From Tubulanus polymorphus (lineage: Eukaryota > Nemertea > Palaeonemertea > Tubulaniformes > Tubulanidae), in assembly GCF_964204645.1 (NCBI RefSeq), contig NC_134029.1, forward strand, positions 16,572,450 to 16,636,449: DNA of 64,000 nucleotides, given 5' to 3'. A program made the translations under genes and the position numbers. The number at the start of each line of letters is the position of its first letter. Positions within the stretch are counted from its first letter, which is position 1. Of the stretch, positions 1 through 10,200 are shown in pieces. The notes under the pieces are model-generated. The model made no database searches. It was not told where the DNA came from and saw nothing but the letters and a program-made list of their open reading frames with translations.

Positions 1-33
1 ATTAACTATTTACAGAAATACCGATAAGTACCA

Positions 34-3000
34 TTAACAGACGTCATCGGCAACGTCTTTATATACATTTCTGATTCTTTGCCGGGCTAAATCTGCTGCT
101 TGACGAGTACTCAGATTACGAGGAATACTTGCCCTTCCAGTTACAGAAGGAGGGGCATCTTCGTCATTTTCAGTTGTCTGTAATTCTAAAGGATAAAGTT
201 TTGACAAAGGGCGGTTTGTTACTCCGCTAGCAGTCCTCAACGAGCAGGACCGGACACGACCATCCTGTCCCCTGAACAATTCAACAATTACACCTAAACG
301 CCAGCTGGTACGAGGACCCTCATCGTGTATCAAAACTACCGATCCCGTTTTAACTATTTCTCTGTTATCACCGACATTCCTATGAAATTCCCTAAGACCA
401 GTTAGATATTCTGTACGCCAACGTTCCCAAAACTGACGTACTAACGACACAATAAAATTATATCTGTTACTTAGTGAACGGCTATTGACAACAAATTCCG
501 GGTCATTAATATCAGCATCACCTATCGGTAGAGAGGTGATGCGCCTCCCGCACATTAAATGAGATGGAGTCAAAGGACCCAAATCGTTTATATCGCTCGA
601 TATATACATCAGTGGACGATCATTCAAGATCGCCTCTATTTCTGTAACCACAGTTACGAATTCAACATAGGTCAAAAAAGAACGCCCTAGGATCTTTTTA
701 ATGCAACCCTTTGTAATACCTACGAGTCGCTCCCAGAACCCTCCCTGCCAAGGAGCTCTCTTAGAAATGAATTTCCAGTCCACATTGTGCGAGGACAGAT
801 AACGCCGAACTATCTCATTCTTGAAAATCTGCCGTAAATGTGTATTGGCACCAACGAACGTAGTGGCGTTGTCGCTCAACATCAACTTTGGCAGGGAGCG
901 TCTGGAAACAAACCTCCTGAAAGCAGAAAGAAAGGTTTCACTTTTGTTATCCGAAACAACTTCAAGGTGAATTGCGCGACTAACCGCGCACGTAAATAGG
1001 GCTATACACACTTTCCCGCCACCTTTCAAAATCATAGGCCCTAAATAATCGACCCCAGTATAATAAAAGGATGGCACCTCCTCCACTCGGCAATGAGGTA
1101 AATGAGGGGGGTCGGGTAGACGGTATGGTTTACCCTGATATTTCCTACAGACGATACAACGACGCATAGCAGATTTAACATATTGTCTACACTGAGGTAT
1201 CCAATAAGTCTCTCTAATTTTGGCAATAGTGGCATCTGTACCCAAATGAGCCACGTTGAAGTGAGCGTCTCGTGTTACCAAATATGCGAATCTGCTTAAC
1301 TTCGGAATTAACATAGGATATTTACAATCGTAACTAAGAGGTGCGTTTTTCAAACGCCCTCTACACCTGATTATTCCATCCTTATCCAAATATAATTGTA
1401 GTTGATTCACTACCGAAAATTGTTTCTTATACGTACCAGATAACACCCGAATTATATCTTTACAATATAAATTCTGACAGCTCTTAACCCACAGGATCTT
1501 TGCGCGGTCTATCTCGCATGATGATAATTCATCAAAATGCCGTGAACTCGCTTTTGTTTTGAGGTTATGTACAAACCGTAATACGTATGCTGTAACCCGC
1601 AGAAGTCCTGTGAGGGAAGAGTATGTCTCTATATCTACTACCTTCCCAACATCATAGTCAGAAATAACTTCTGAAACATCAAAGGATACAGCATTAGATT
1701 CGACATGGTTGGTGTTTACGTACATGATATTTCCATCACACTTACTTACTACAGGACGATTGTTTTCATCGACCAGCCATGACGGTCCCTTAAACCAGAA
1801 GGTGCTACATTGATTAAGTGTTTCACAAGTCACACCACGTGTAATAAGATCTGCAGGGTTTTCTTCAGATGGACAAAAACCCCAACAACCAATATCAATT
1901 AAACGATTTATTTCTGACCTTCGATTTTCTACGAATTGGGATACCTTTTTACCCGACCGTCCTGCTAACCACCCTAAAACAATCTGACTATCGGACCAGG
2001 CGAAAATATTCAATGGCCGACATAACGCAGGTTCAAGTGACTTTGCAACGTGAGATACAAGACGTGCTCCTATCACTGCAGCGCACAATTCTAATTGAGG
2101 AATTGATAATTTCTTAATAGGTGCCACACGAGATTTGGACATCAAAAAGGCGGATTGATCAACGCAACGGATATATGTTACTGCCCCGAAAGCCCGTGAA
2201 CTACTGTCACAAAATACGTGAAGTTCTGGTTGGCCGGAAACCAACATGGCAGAATCAATTACTTGATGCGGAAATTCAAATGTAGACGCTTCTTGCATAT
2301 CTTTTACTATAGAACTCCATCTACTACAAAGTTCGCTGGACAGACTATCGTCCCAATCCACAGAAAGTTTCCAAATGTCTTGCATTAGAATTTTCGATTG
2401 AACTGTAATTGGTGTAAGAAAACCGAACGGATCATAGACACTGGAAATATTACTGAGAATCAATATACCGTTATCAAAAGAGATACAATTATCACAATAC
2501 CAGTCCAAATACGGATCAGTTTCTGGTGGTCTAATCCCAATTAATTCTAGATCCCAGAATTTCTTAATAGAGTTTTGCCCAATTTCATCCACTGAATCTG
2601 CGTTCACCTGCAAACAGTAAGCCGCTTGTGGACCGGAAACTAGGTAACCCAACTTTGTAGGCACAGCTATAGGACCAATTGACGAAACCACGAAGTCGTT
2701 CCCTAGTACAAACTGGTAATAAAAATCAACGCCTATCAAAATAGAAATGCTGAATGCATTTGAATAGAATTCACGAGAATGAGCTAGCTCTAAAGATTTA
2801 AACTCATCAATTTGATCAATTCCATGAACAGACATAGGTCTCGTAATAAAGGGTACCACGACTGCTTCTACCTGGACCTGAGTGTTATCGTTGCATATCA
2901 CGTCAACCCTAACTATATCTACTGTCTTGTTAAACCCAGTGGCAGCACCGAAACCCGACAAATCTAAATATTCCTGCTTATGAGGCTTCAAACATAATTT

Positions 3001-4461
3001 CTCAACCAATTCTTTTGTAATAAAAGATCGTTGCGAGCCATCGTCAAACAATAAATTTGAGCGGATCGATCCATTGTACGACGAGCACACCCGCGCTACC
3101 GCTGTTTTTAACAGAACTTTAGCCCCACCGCCGCTGTTTGTCATAAGAGAGCGTTGTTTGAATTTTGGTTTATCAGCCTTGGAATTCAACGCAGGAAAAT
3201 CGTTGACAGGCATTGCGGAAGGATTATCGTTGACATTGTCACTCTTGGAAGAAGCATCGTTAGAAAAAGTTGTTTTACTTCTGTCAGTGTTATTTTGATT
3301 CTGACTCTGACGGTACTGAAACATGGACGCACCACATAAACTAGTATGGTGTCGACATTGGCAAATTCTACAACGAAAGCTAGACCTACAACTGTTAGAA
3401 CGGTGCTTCCCCAGGCAGTTAAAACACAAACGTGATTTAAACACAATTCCTAATCTAGCATCAGGCTGCTTGACGACAGTGCAGTCGTTGTTCCGATGTT
3501 CTCCTTTGCAGAAAAGACACTCTAACTTCCTCGCTTGTACCTGTAGAGTAGTAGTGAAATTTGAATTCAAATCTGATGAATCTTGGCAGGTTTCGAGGAT
3601 TTCTACTTCACGTAATAAAGCAGCTCTTAACTCAAAGAGATTCCATTTACCATTACCGTGATCCCGGCTGATGTTGTAAATTATTTCTTTCGGAAGTTTA
3701 TTTCGAATTATTTGCACTAACAATGTTCCGTAAGAATTAGTTTCGATACCCAGAGCTTCAAGGCTCCGTATCTTCTGCTCAATCGTCTCATAAAACGTGC
3801 GAAGCGAACGTAAATCGTAATACGGTGCTTCGAGGTTAATCAACGCATCTAAGTAGGCCTCACTGATCCTATGTGGTCGACCGAATCTAGCTACAAGCAT
3901 CGACTTAGCGGAATTATAATTCTCTGATGTCAACGAAAGACCTTCAATAACTGTCGACGCATCTTTAATCAACAAACATTTAAGGTGATTAAATTTTTCG
4001 ATTTCACTTAGTTTTGTTTGTTTGTCCACAGCCGAAATAAACAAATCCCAAAAGGATTGCCAATGCAATATATCGCCATCAAATTTTGGTATTTGAAGTT
4101 TCGGTAACGATAAACTGCTAGTAGAAGTAAATGATGCTGAAGCGGTTTCGGAAGGAACGAATCGAGATTGAATTGATAGTTCATTTAATGCGAGCTCCAT
4201 CTCCGTAAGTTTCATATGATGACTATTTATAATGTCATCTGACTGGACGATTAAATTCTCGTAGGCTGAACCCGCGAGACCACACTTTGCATATATTTCA
4301 AGGTCAAGTTGCTCCAATTGAGATAATTTCTTTTTAAGAGTAGCTAAAACACACGTACCCTGAACAGCCTGGTTATCTTTGATGTGGTTCTCGCACTGGA
4401 TTCTTAGTTTTGTGAACTGTCCGCGCTGAATCCGTCTCATCTCTTTCTCCTCGGTGGCCAT
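34..4461 (-). CDS. BEL/Pao retrotransposon gag-pol polyprotein lacking the RT core
   Basis: This is a single open frame of 1475 codons. In order it shows an N-terminal coiled region, a gag segment of the DUF1759 type near residues 118-210, and CCHC-like zinc knuckles near 314-375. An aspartic protease of the Pao type follows, with DDGSQ near 474. An RNase H-like segment (FCDSSSRAFGAV) lies near 740, then an H2C2 zinc-binding integrase N-terminus near 1075-1120. The integrase core has acidic residues near 1137, 1195 and 1242, and a DUF5641-type C-terminus lies near 1340-1430. The protease-linker region runs straight into the RNase H-side motif (ISSVYDPFGFLTP) near residues 655-680. The fingers/palm of reverse transcriptase, including the catalytic aspartates, are therefore missing, although the frame is preserved. 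The first ATG is followed at once by the gag-like sequence, so the start is plausible. The element is antisense to the phosphorylase kinase gene and probably sits in one of its upstream introns. Confidence 0.9.
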   Translation of the reverse strand: MATEEKEMRRIQRGQFTKLRIQCENHIKDNQAVQGTCVLATLKKKLSQLEQLDLEIYAKCGLAGSAYENLIVQSDDIINSHHMKLTEMELALNELSIQSRFVPSETASASFTSTSSLSLPKLQIPKFDGDILHWQSFWDLFISAVDKQTKLSEIEKFNHLKCLLIKDASTVIEGLSLTSENYNSAKSMLVARFGRPHRISEAYLDALINLEAPYYDLRSLRTFYETIEQKIRSLEALGIETNSYGTLLVQIIRNKLPKEIIYNISRDHGNGKWNLFELRAALLREVEILETCQDSSDLNSNFTTTLQVQARKLECLFCKGEHRNNDCTVVKQPDARLGIVFKSRLCFNCLGKHRSNSCRSSFRCRICQCRHHTSLCGASMFQYRQSQNQNNTDRSKTTFSNDASSKSDNVNDNPSAMPVNDFPALNSKADKPKFKQRSLMTNSGGGAKVLLKTAVARVCSSYNGSIRSNLLFDDGSQRSFITKELVEKLCLKPHKQEYLDLSGFGAATGFNKTVDIVRVDVICNDNTQVQVEAVVVPFITRPMSVHGIDQIDEFKSLELAHSREFYSNAFSISILIGVDFYYQFVLGNDFVVSSIGPIAVPTKLGYLVSGPQAAYCLQVNADSVDEIGQNSIKKFWDLELIGIRPPETDPYLDWYCDNCISFDNGILILSNISSVYDPFGFLTPITVQSKILMQDIWKLSVDWDDSLSSELCSRWSSIVKDMQEASTFEFPHQVIDSAMLVSGQPELHVFCDSSSRAFGAVTYIRCVDQSAFLMSKSRVAPIKKLSIPQLELCAAVIGARLVSHVAKSLEPALCRPLNIFAWSDSQIVLGWLAGRSGKKVSQFVENRRSEINRLIDIGCWGFCPSEENPADLITRGVTCETLNQCSTFWFKGPSWLVDENNRPVVSKCDGNIMYVNTNHVESNAVSFDVSEVISDYDVGKVVDIETYSSLTGLLRVTAYVLRFVHNLKTKASSRHFDELSSCEIDRAKILWVKSCQNLYCKDIIRVLSGTYKKQFSVVNQLQLYLDKDGIIRCRGRLKNAPLSYDCKYPMLIPKLSRFAYLVTRDAHFNVAHLGTDATIAKIRETYWIPQCRQYVKSAMRRCIVCRKYQGKPYRLPDPPHLPHCRVEEVPSFYYTGVDYLGPMILKGGGKVCIALFTCAVSRAIHLEVVSDNKSETFLSAFRRFVSRRSLPKLMLSDNATTFVGANTHLRQIFKNEIVRRYLSSHNVDWKFISKRAPWQGGFWERLVGITKGCIKKILGRSFLTYVEFVTVVTEIEAILNDRPLMYISSDINDLGPLTPSHLMCGRRITSLPIGDADINDPEFVVNSRSLSNRYNFIVSLVRQFWERWRTEYLTGLREFHRNVGDNREIVKTGSVVLIHDEGPRTSWRLGVIVELFRGQDGRVRSCSLRTASGVTNRPLSKLYPLELQTTENDEDAPPSVTGRASIPRNLSTRQAADLARQRIRNVYKDVADDVC

Positions 4462-4650
4462 GATTTAGTTGACTTCAGCACTCCAGACGTCGTGATTAAT
4501 GCTGTACCGCAAGTAGATATCACCCAACCGGCTTGTTGGAGTTTCGAGTTTTCACCGTCGAGTTGAAGTTTCTCGTCGAAATTATCGTCGTCGAAATCAC
4601 CGCAAAACAACCAATAATACTTTGTTTGCAACCGAAAACAAATCCCGCTG

Positions 4651-4662
4651 CTCGAGGGACCA
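4651..4662 (-). other. candidate primer-binding site of the BEL element
   Basis: Read on the - strand, TGGTCCCTCGAG lies about 190 bp upstream of the polyprotein ATG. It starts with TGG, as expected for pairing to a tRNA CCA end. The priming tRNA is not identified and the adjacent LTR end is not clear, so this is a weak call. Confidence 0.35.
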
Positions 4663-5009
4663 AAATGTCCATACTATCGAGGACTCCAAAGAATTCCCTA
4701 GGTCCGAGAGAAACGACTACGAACGACGAGACTTCCTTATCGTTGAAAGATCTATAACAGCACTGATTTATTCTGCCCATACGTTCATATAAATGATATT
4801 GAGATTACATTGTGTCAAATCTGTACAACTATTGGATAGAATCTAGTAAACAACCTGTACAGTACTGAAAAGGGATTATCACATGAATTATATGGATTGA
4901 TATGATACAACAACCATGAATGAAAACTACAACATAAATACAACCATATACGCCGAATGATATATTCGCGACACATGTTGGAAAACATCAGTCTTAAACA
5001 AAATCGCAT

Positions 5010-5215
5010 TAATGAGGTTTAACAATACAAATAGCGTAGGCTAAATCATTCGGCAGAAAAATGAAATTCATTCAATTCTTAAATCTGTGGTTCTCCCAAT
5101 CAATATCGCCATAGAACATTTTCCGGCAGATGTAATGCATTAACCACTTAATACTTAACCACAGTATAATCTACCAATGCTTCAAGGCCCATGGGCCTCT
5201 TGTTTTGTTTCAAAA
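5010..5215. repeat. dispersed repeat segment, inverted copy at 36.7-36.9 kb
   Basis: About 200 bp here matches, in reverse orientation, the stretch at about 36680-36895. Shared landmarks are the phrase around GCATTAATGAGGTTTAACAA, the words for TAACCACTTAAT, and the end around AGGCCCATGGGCCTCTTG. In both places it abuts or lies close to a copy of the 154-bp-unit repeat. No coding content is seen. Confidence 0.6.
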
Positions 5216-5223
5216 TGCCCTTT

Positions 5224-6530
5224 TTAGCCCAGTTGGGACTTAAGTCCCAGCGGGCTATTGCATTCGCTTTTCGTCCATCGTCTGTCCGTTCGTACATTCG
5301 TACGTCATAGCGTCCTTCCGTCCGTAGACGGAATCCAGTTATTTTGGGAAGTTTTGAAGACGCTTCAAGGTAATGTCTTGATATTTGGTTTATACATGTA
5401 TCTACCCTAGACACATCTTCAGCCCAAAAACTGGCCCTGTCAGAATAAAGATGGCCGACTGGCAGCCATTGTTGTTCGCCAAAATCAGCACTTTTTATAC
5501 GTTTTTGAACTTTTTTGAGGAAAATTTTGAAGACGCCTTGATCAATTACCTTGATCTTTCGTATATATTTGAACCCCCCAGGGCCCATCAGCATAACAAA
5601 AATTGGGTCGATCGGCCTCAAGATGGTCGTCCTAGGACCTTTTAAATGCCCAAAAATGTTAATTTTGGCCCGAATTCTGAGTCCTGTAGCTTCCTACTGG
5701 TTTGCCATTTCTCATTGCATTTGCTGATAGATATTCTTTGGAAAGGCATGTTTTATACCTGAGACAGGTATTTTTGATCAGCCAATTATGACGCAATTTG
5801 CGGCCATCTTGGTGTCATTAGTACTCATTCGTAGGTGGGAAAAAGTTTTTCGACATTGTATTGATACTTAAGCATATTTTGTTACAACAATAAATTAGAA
5901 AGTTGTAGCTTATAACGTGTTCTATGATTGTGGTGAGTTTCTTGTTCATTGGTTTTTGAATATGGCCACCAGGGGCATTGAATAATACAATATCTTAGTA
6001 TTTCTATATTATATTTGTACTAATACATATTTTGTTCCCACAATCAATTGCAAAGTTGTAGCTCATGACATCGTCTATGATTGTAGTGAGTTTTAAGAAA
6101 ATTAGTTATTCTATATGGTCACCAGGGGGTGTTGAATAGTAGAATAACCAAGTATTTCCTTATTATATTGGTACCTAGGCATATTTTGTTACCATGATCG
6201 ATTGCAAAGTTGTAGTTCATGACAAGTTCTATGATTGTGGTGAGTTACAAGGTTATTGGGTTTTGAATAGTTGAATAACATAGTATTTCCATATTAAATT
6301 GGTAACGAGGCATATTTTGTTATCACAATCAATTACAAAATCGTAGCTGCTGACATGTTTTATGATTGTGGTGAGTTTCAAGGTCATTGGTTTTTGTATA
6401 TGGTTACTAGGGAGCATTGAATATTGACATTGATTGTTGAGCATTTGAAACCACTTCCCAAGTGGGCCCCTAGTTATAAGTTGTGCTAACCTCGACAGTG
6501 GTCCCTGGATCCGCTCCTGCATAACTTACT
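5224..6530 (+). repeat. 154-bp-unit dispersed repeat, copy A
   Basis: The copy starts with AGCCCAGTTGGG and a perfect 16-bp palindrome TGGGACTTAAGTCCCA at 5234-5249. About 600 bp of unique arm follows, then tandem units marked by GCATATTTTGTTAC-like words at 5872, 6025, 6179 and 6310 (spacings 153, 154 and 131). Each unit also carries phrases such as CACCAGGGGG and TTGAATAG. It ends near a degenerate GGATCC(G)CTCCTG word at about 6505. Architecture of an arm, a hairpin and a tandem core recalls nonautonomous Helentron-type elements; that assignment is inference. Confidence 0.75.
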
Positions 6531-7201
6531 TATATGGGATCAGCAATATGTGAAGTGGGTCTCTAACTTGAGTATATGAGTATAGTATTTGCATTATTCT
6601 TGCTGCCTTTCCTTAACTTAATCAATTTCAAAAGCTTATTGAACTATTGTATAAGTGATGCAGTTTTATCCACAGTAGAACTCACATTTAACATGGTTGA
6701 ATGGGACCTGCAATATGTGAAGTCTGTTACATGCATATAAAACTTCTTACAAAATCCAAGCTATGATTACTCTCCAGTATCGAGCTAGGTGGTGAAGGCA
6801 TAGAATGTCACTGTTTTACCAGTATGCAAACGGACCATACGGCAAAATATGGTTGACAAAGATATCGAATGTCTTTTCTTGATTATAATTATTTTAGATA
6901 TTTATATTTCCTGCTGTTAGGGTGTATGAATATTTTCTGTGAATTTAACGATACTTTCATTGAAGATGCTCCTCTCCATCTGGGCACAAGATAAGTGCTT
7001 GATTTAAAAAGTTTAAATGTTGAAACTTTAGGATATCCCTTAAAATTGTTGGCTGTCCTGGAAAATGGGGATTTCTGTCCGTCAAAACAATTTTCGGGAT
7101 ATAGGATTATGAATAATTTGATACTCGAAAGAGGTCAGTAGTTATCAAAAACTCCTAGGCCAAACTGTTTCAATAATGTTTTTGTTACCTGTTTCATCTA
7201 G
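6531..7201. other. AT-rich non-coding stretch upstream of first visible PHKA exon
   Basis: No coding exon, RNA gene or clear repeat boundary is seen here. It reads as the 3' end of an intron, closing with a pyrimidine-rich tract and the acceptor ...CATCTAG. Confidence 0.4.
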
Positions 7202-10200
7202 AGGTCCATCATGGGATACATTGATCGGAGGTAAAGCAGGATGTACAGTTAAAGATTTGATGAAAGAGTTATATGAAAAAGCTGGACATTTAAAACAGTG
7301 GTGGTTAGTACGTCATACTGCTGGTATGTTACATAAACGAGTCGAAGATTTAGCAAAGGTAAATTATTTTCAACATTCTCAGAAGTTCTTACTTAAGTAC
7401 AGAGATTTCTTATCGTTTATCACTCAAAGATTAAAACACATTTTCTATTGGAGACATGTCTCATTTATGAATTTAACTGCTTGGTTGATCCAGGTAATAT
7501 GACATGTATAAACTATGAGACATCTGCAACAAAATCTATGGACATTACTGTTAAAGTTGGGCCCTTTTTACCTCCCTGCACCCCTCCCCTATGGAAATCC
7601 TATAGCCACCCCTGTTAATCATTGAATTTATTGCCCTCGAAACCCTCTAGAATGCATGTAAAACACCCAAGATTATTCAGAATCTTTTTAACAATCTTAT
7701 ATTCTCTTGTAGTTCATGTTATTTCCTCTCATATTGAATTTTATGATTTCCATGAACAAAGTTGTTCGGAATTGACTTCCGAGTTTGGAAAAATATAAAG
7801 AATATGGGGAAGCCCTCAGACCCCTCCTGGGCTACCATATTGACTATACATAGTGTACTGGTAGTGTTCTTTTTGGACTATTGGAGAGCTCTATGCTCTC
7901 TACCAGCAGACCTTGGAGAGCCCAAAAATAAGCCCTCTGATTGTGGTGTCCATGGGCCACTAGAATATTGCCAAGATTGGTCAAAACTTTCATAAAAGCG
8001 CCTCATTCTCATTATCGTGTGCTCAACAAAGATTGATGATCTAGCCTTATGATAATTGGTTTATTTTAGGCGGTGACAGATCTGATTGTCCGTCAGAAAC
8101 AGGTAACTGTAGGTTTACCTCCCGAGCCGAGAGAAAAAGTGATCCTGAGGTTTGTATTATCGATAACACTTAAATCAGTCTATAGGTCAATGGCTTTGTG
8201 AAGTAACTGTTTTCTTATTGTGATAATAGACCTCTACCACCGGATGAGTTGGCAACTATAATTCATGATGCATGCGGGGAGGACTGTAGTACTGCAATGT
8301 TCACACAAGAATTGCTGGTTTATCTTGCAATGTTCATTAGAACTGAACCAAATCTGTTCAATGAAATGTTAAGATTAAGAGTTGGTTTGATTATACAAGT
8401 GATGGCCTGTGAATTGGCACGTACCCTCAAGTGTTCAGGTACTGTATACAATTGTAACATCAACAGTGTTCTTGCTGAGGGGCTTTAGCACGGTGGCTCC
8501 TCCATGCAAATAAAAGATAAGTCAAGTAATTCCGTCGAGTACTGTACCCTTTCCTATGCTTTTTGCCACTATTTTCTAAATTTTCATTGATCGTCAATTG
8601 TTTTTCTATATGACCCGGCCCTGCCGTATTGCATTAAGCCACCGGCGAAATCCACTTTCTTTTTTCTTGGCGTTCTTGTATATGAACGCGTTAGATTTTT
8701 TCGCCAAAATATCAAAGGGATTAGGAAGGGAGTTATCACTCTCGTAACGGTGAGTCCGTTCGGTTTGGGGGCTATCCCTTGTTTCTTTTTTCCCGAAATA
8801 ATTCTACTAAGTGAATTTAATTTAATTCATTATTGTGACCGATTAATTGAATAATTATGCCGCCCCTCCTAAAGGTCAGCATCGTGGCAGTGAGGGATGT
8901 GGACATTTATTTTGTGCCTGGGATGACCACGGTTCGTGTGCGTCGTGCAGGCGTAAATCTGGCCAAATCTATTCTAGGAGTAATCCTTGCAAGATTTGCG
9001 AGGTTTGGTCCCAGGACCTTTGGATTCGGGCCGATAAGGCTCGGAAGCTGAGAGATCGTCATCGAGTTAAAAGTAGGGATTCGTCGGTTGACGTGCCAAC
9101 CGACGTCTCTAATTCTATTTCAAATCGTACAGCGGAGCGGTCGCCGATCGTACTTGCACGGTCGGTTTCCCAACTCCATTCACCGGGGAGGAACGCGAGT
9201 TCACCGGCACCGGTTTCCGGTCATTCACCGGTTCAGCCTATATGTTCTGAACCGAGCGCGCGCGGCGGTAGTCGAGATACCGGCACCGGTTCGGTACCAG
9301 TCCGGTCCGGTTCGGGCACCGGTCCGGTCTAGACGTCACCCGGTCCTAAACTTCTGGTTCATACATTGTCTGATTCTGACATTTCGAATCATAGTCATCG
9401 TCGCTCCGGGGATAGAGCCGGCGGCGCAAGGTTGGGGATGGACGCAAACAGGACCAACTCAAACTTCAGCGCTTTCTCAGGCGGCTACGGATAGGGCTCT
9501 TCCTTTCGGAAAAACTCGAAATGAATTCTCGGGACGACCTTTTCGGAGACGGTTGGCCCTGCCGGGTCGTCTCTCGTGGCTACCGTCTCCGTTTCCTAAG
9601 GCGACCGCGCCTGACGAGGTCACCTCCCGACATGCGGCCAAAACCAGATCAGGAGGCCTTAATCTCTCTGGCTCTCAAGGAATTGGCCGAGAAGGGAGCG
9701 ATAGAACCAGTTTGCAACGAAACTTCTCCCGGCTGGTTTTCTCGAATATTCATGGTACCAAAGGTCACAGGGGGTCAACGGACAGTGATAGATCTGTCAT
9801 CCCTCAATCGGCACCTAGACATTCCAAGGTTCCGGATGACCAAACCCAAGGACGTGATTCAAGGGCTCCGTCCAGGTCAATGGGCGGCTTCATTGGACCT
9901 GAAAGATGCTTACTTTCAGGTTCCAATTCACCCAAAATCTCGGCGATTTCTCAGGATAAAGTGGAGAGGCCGCCAGTTCCAATTCAGGTCTCTTCCATTT
10001 GGCCTCAGTACGGCCCCGTGGGTTTTCACCAAGTTGGTCAAGTCCGTTCAGAAGGTACTTCAGTCAAGGGGTGTTCGACTGTTCGTTTATCTCGACGACT
10101 GGTTAATAGTCGGGAACTCGGCTCAAGAATGTCGGGTGGCAATGACCTCAGTCTTCTGGTCTCAGTCGAAGGGCAACTGGGAGACCTTGATTCCCGTACC

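Larger units (their letters stand above)
34..4790 (-). mobile_element. BEL/Pao element, internal part and 5' leader; LTRs not resolved
   Basis: This is the body of the element holding the polyprotein, plus about 300 bp of leader to the right of the start codon. The downstream LTR would lie to the left of base 34, outside the window. I could not find a matching pair of long direct repeats on the two sides, so the LTR limits are not set. The right boundary is approximate. Confidence 0.6.

Noticed and set aside
5148-5621. 157-codon open frame on the - strand
   Set aside because: It lies wholly in the dispersed repeat, recurs in pieces at 20.8, 44.3 and 56.7 kb, and has no domain.
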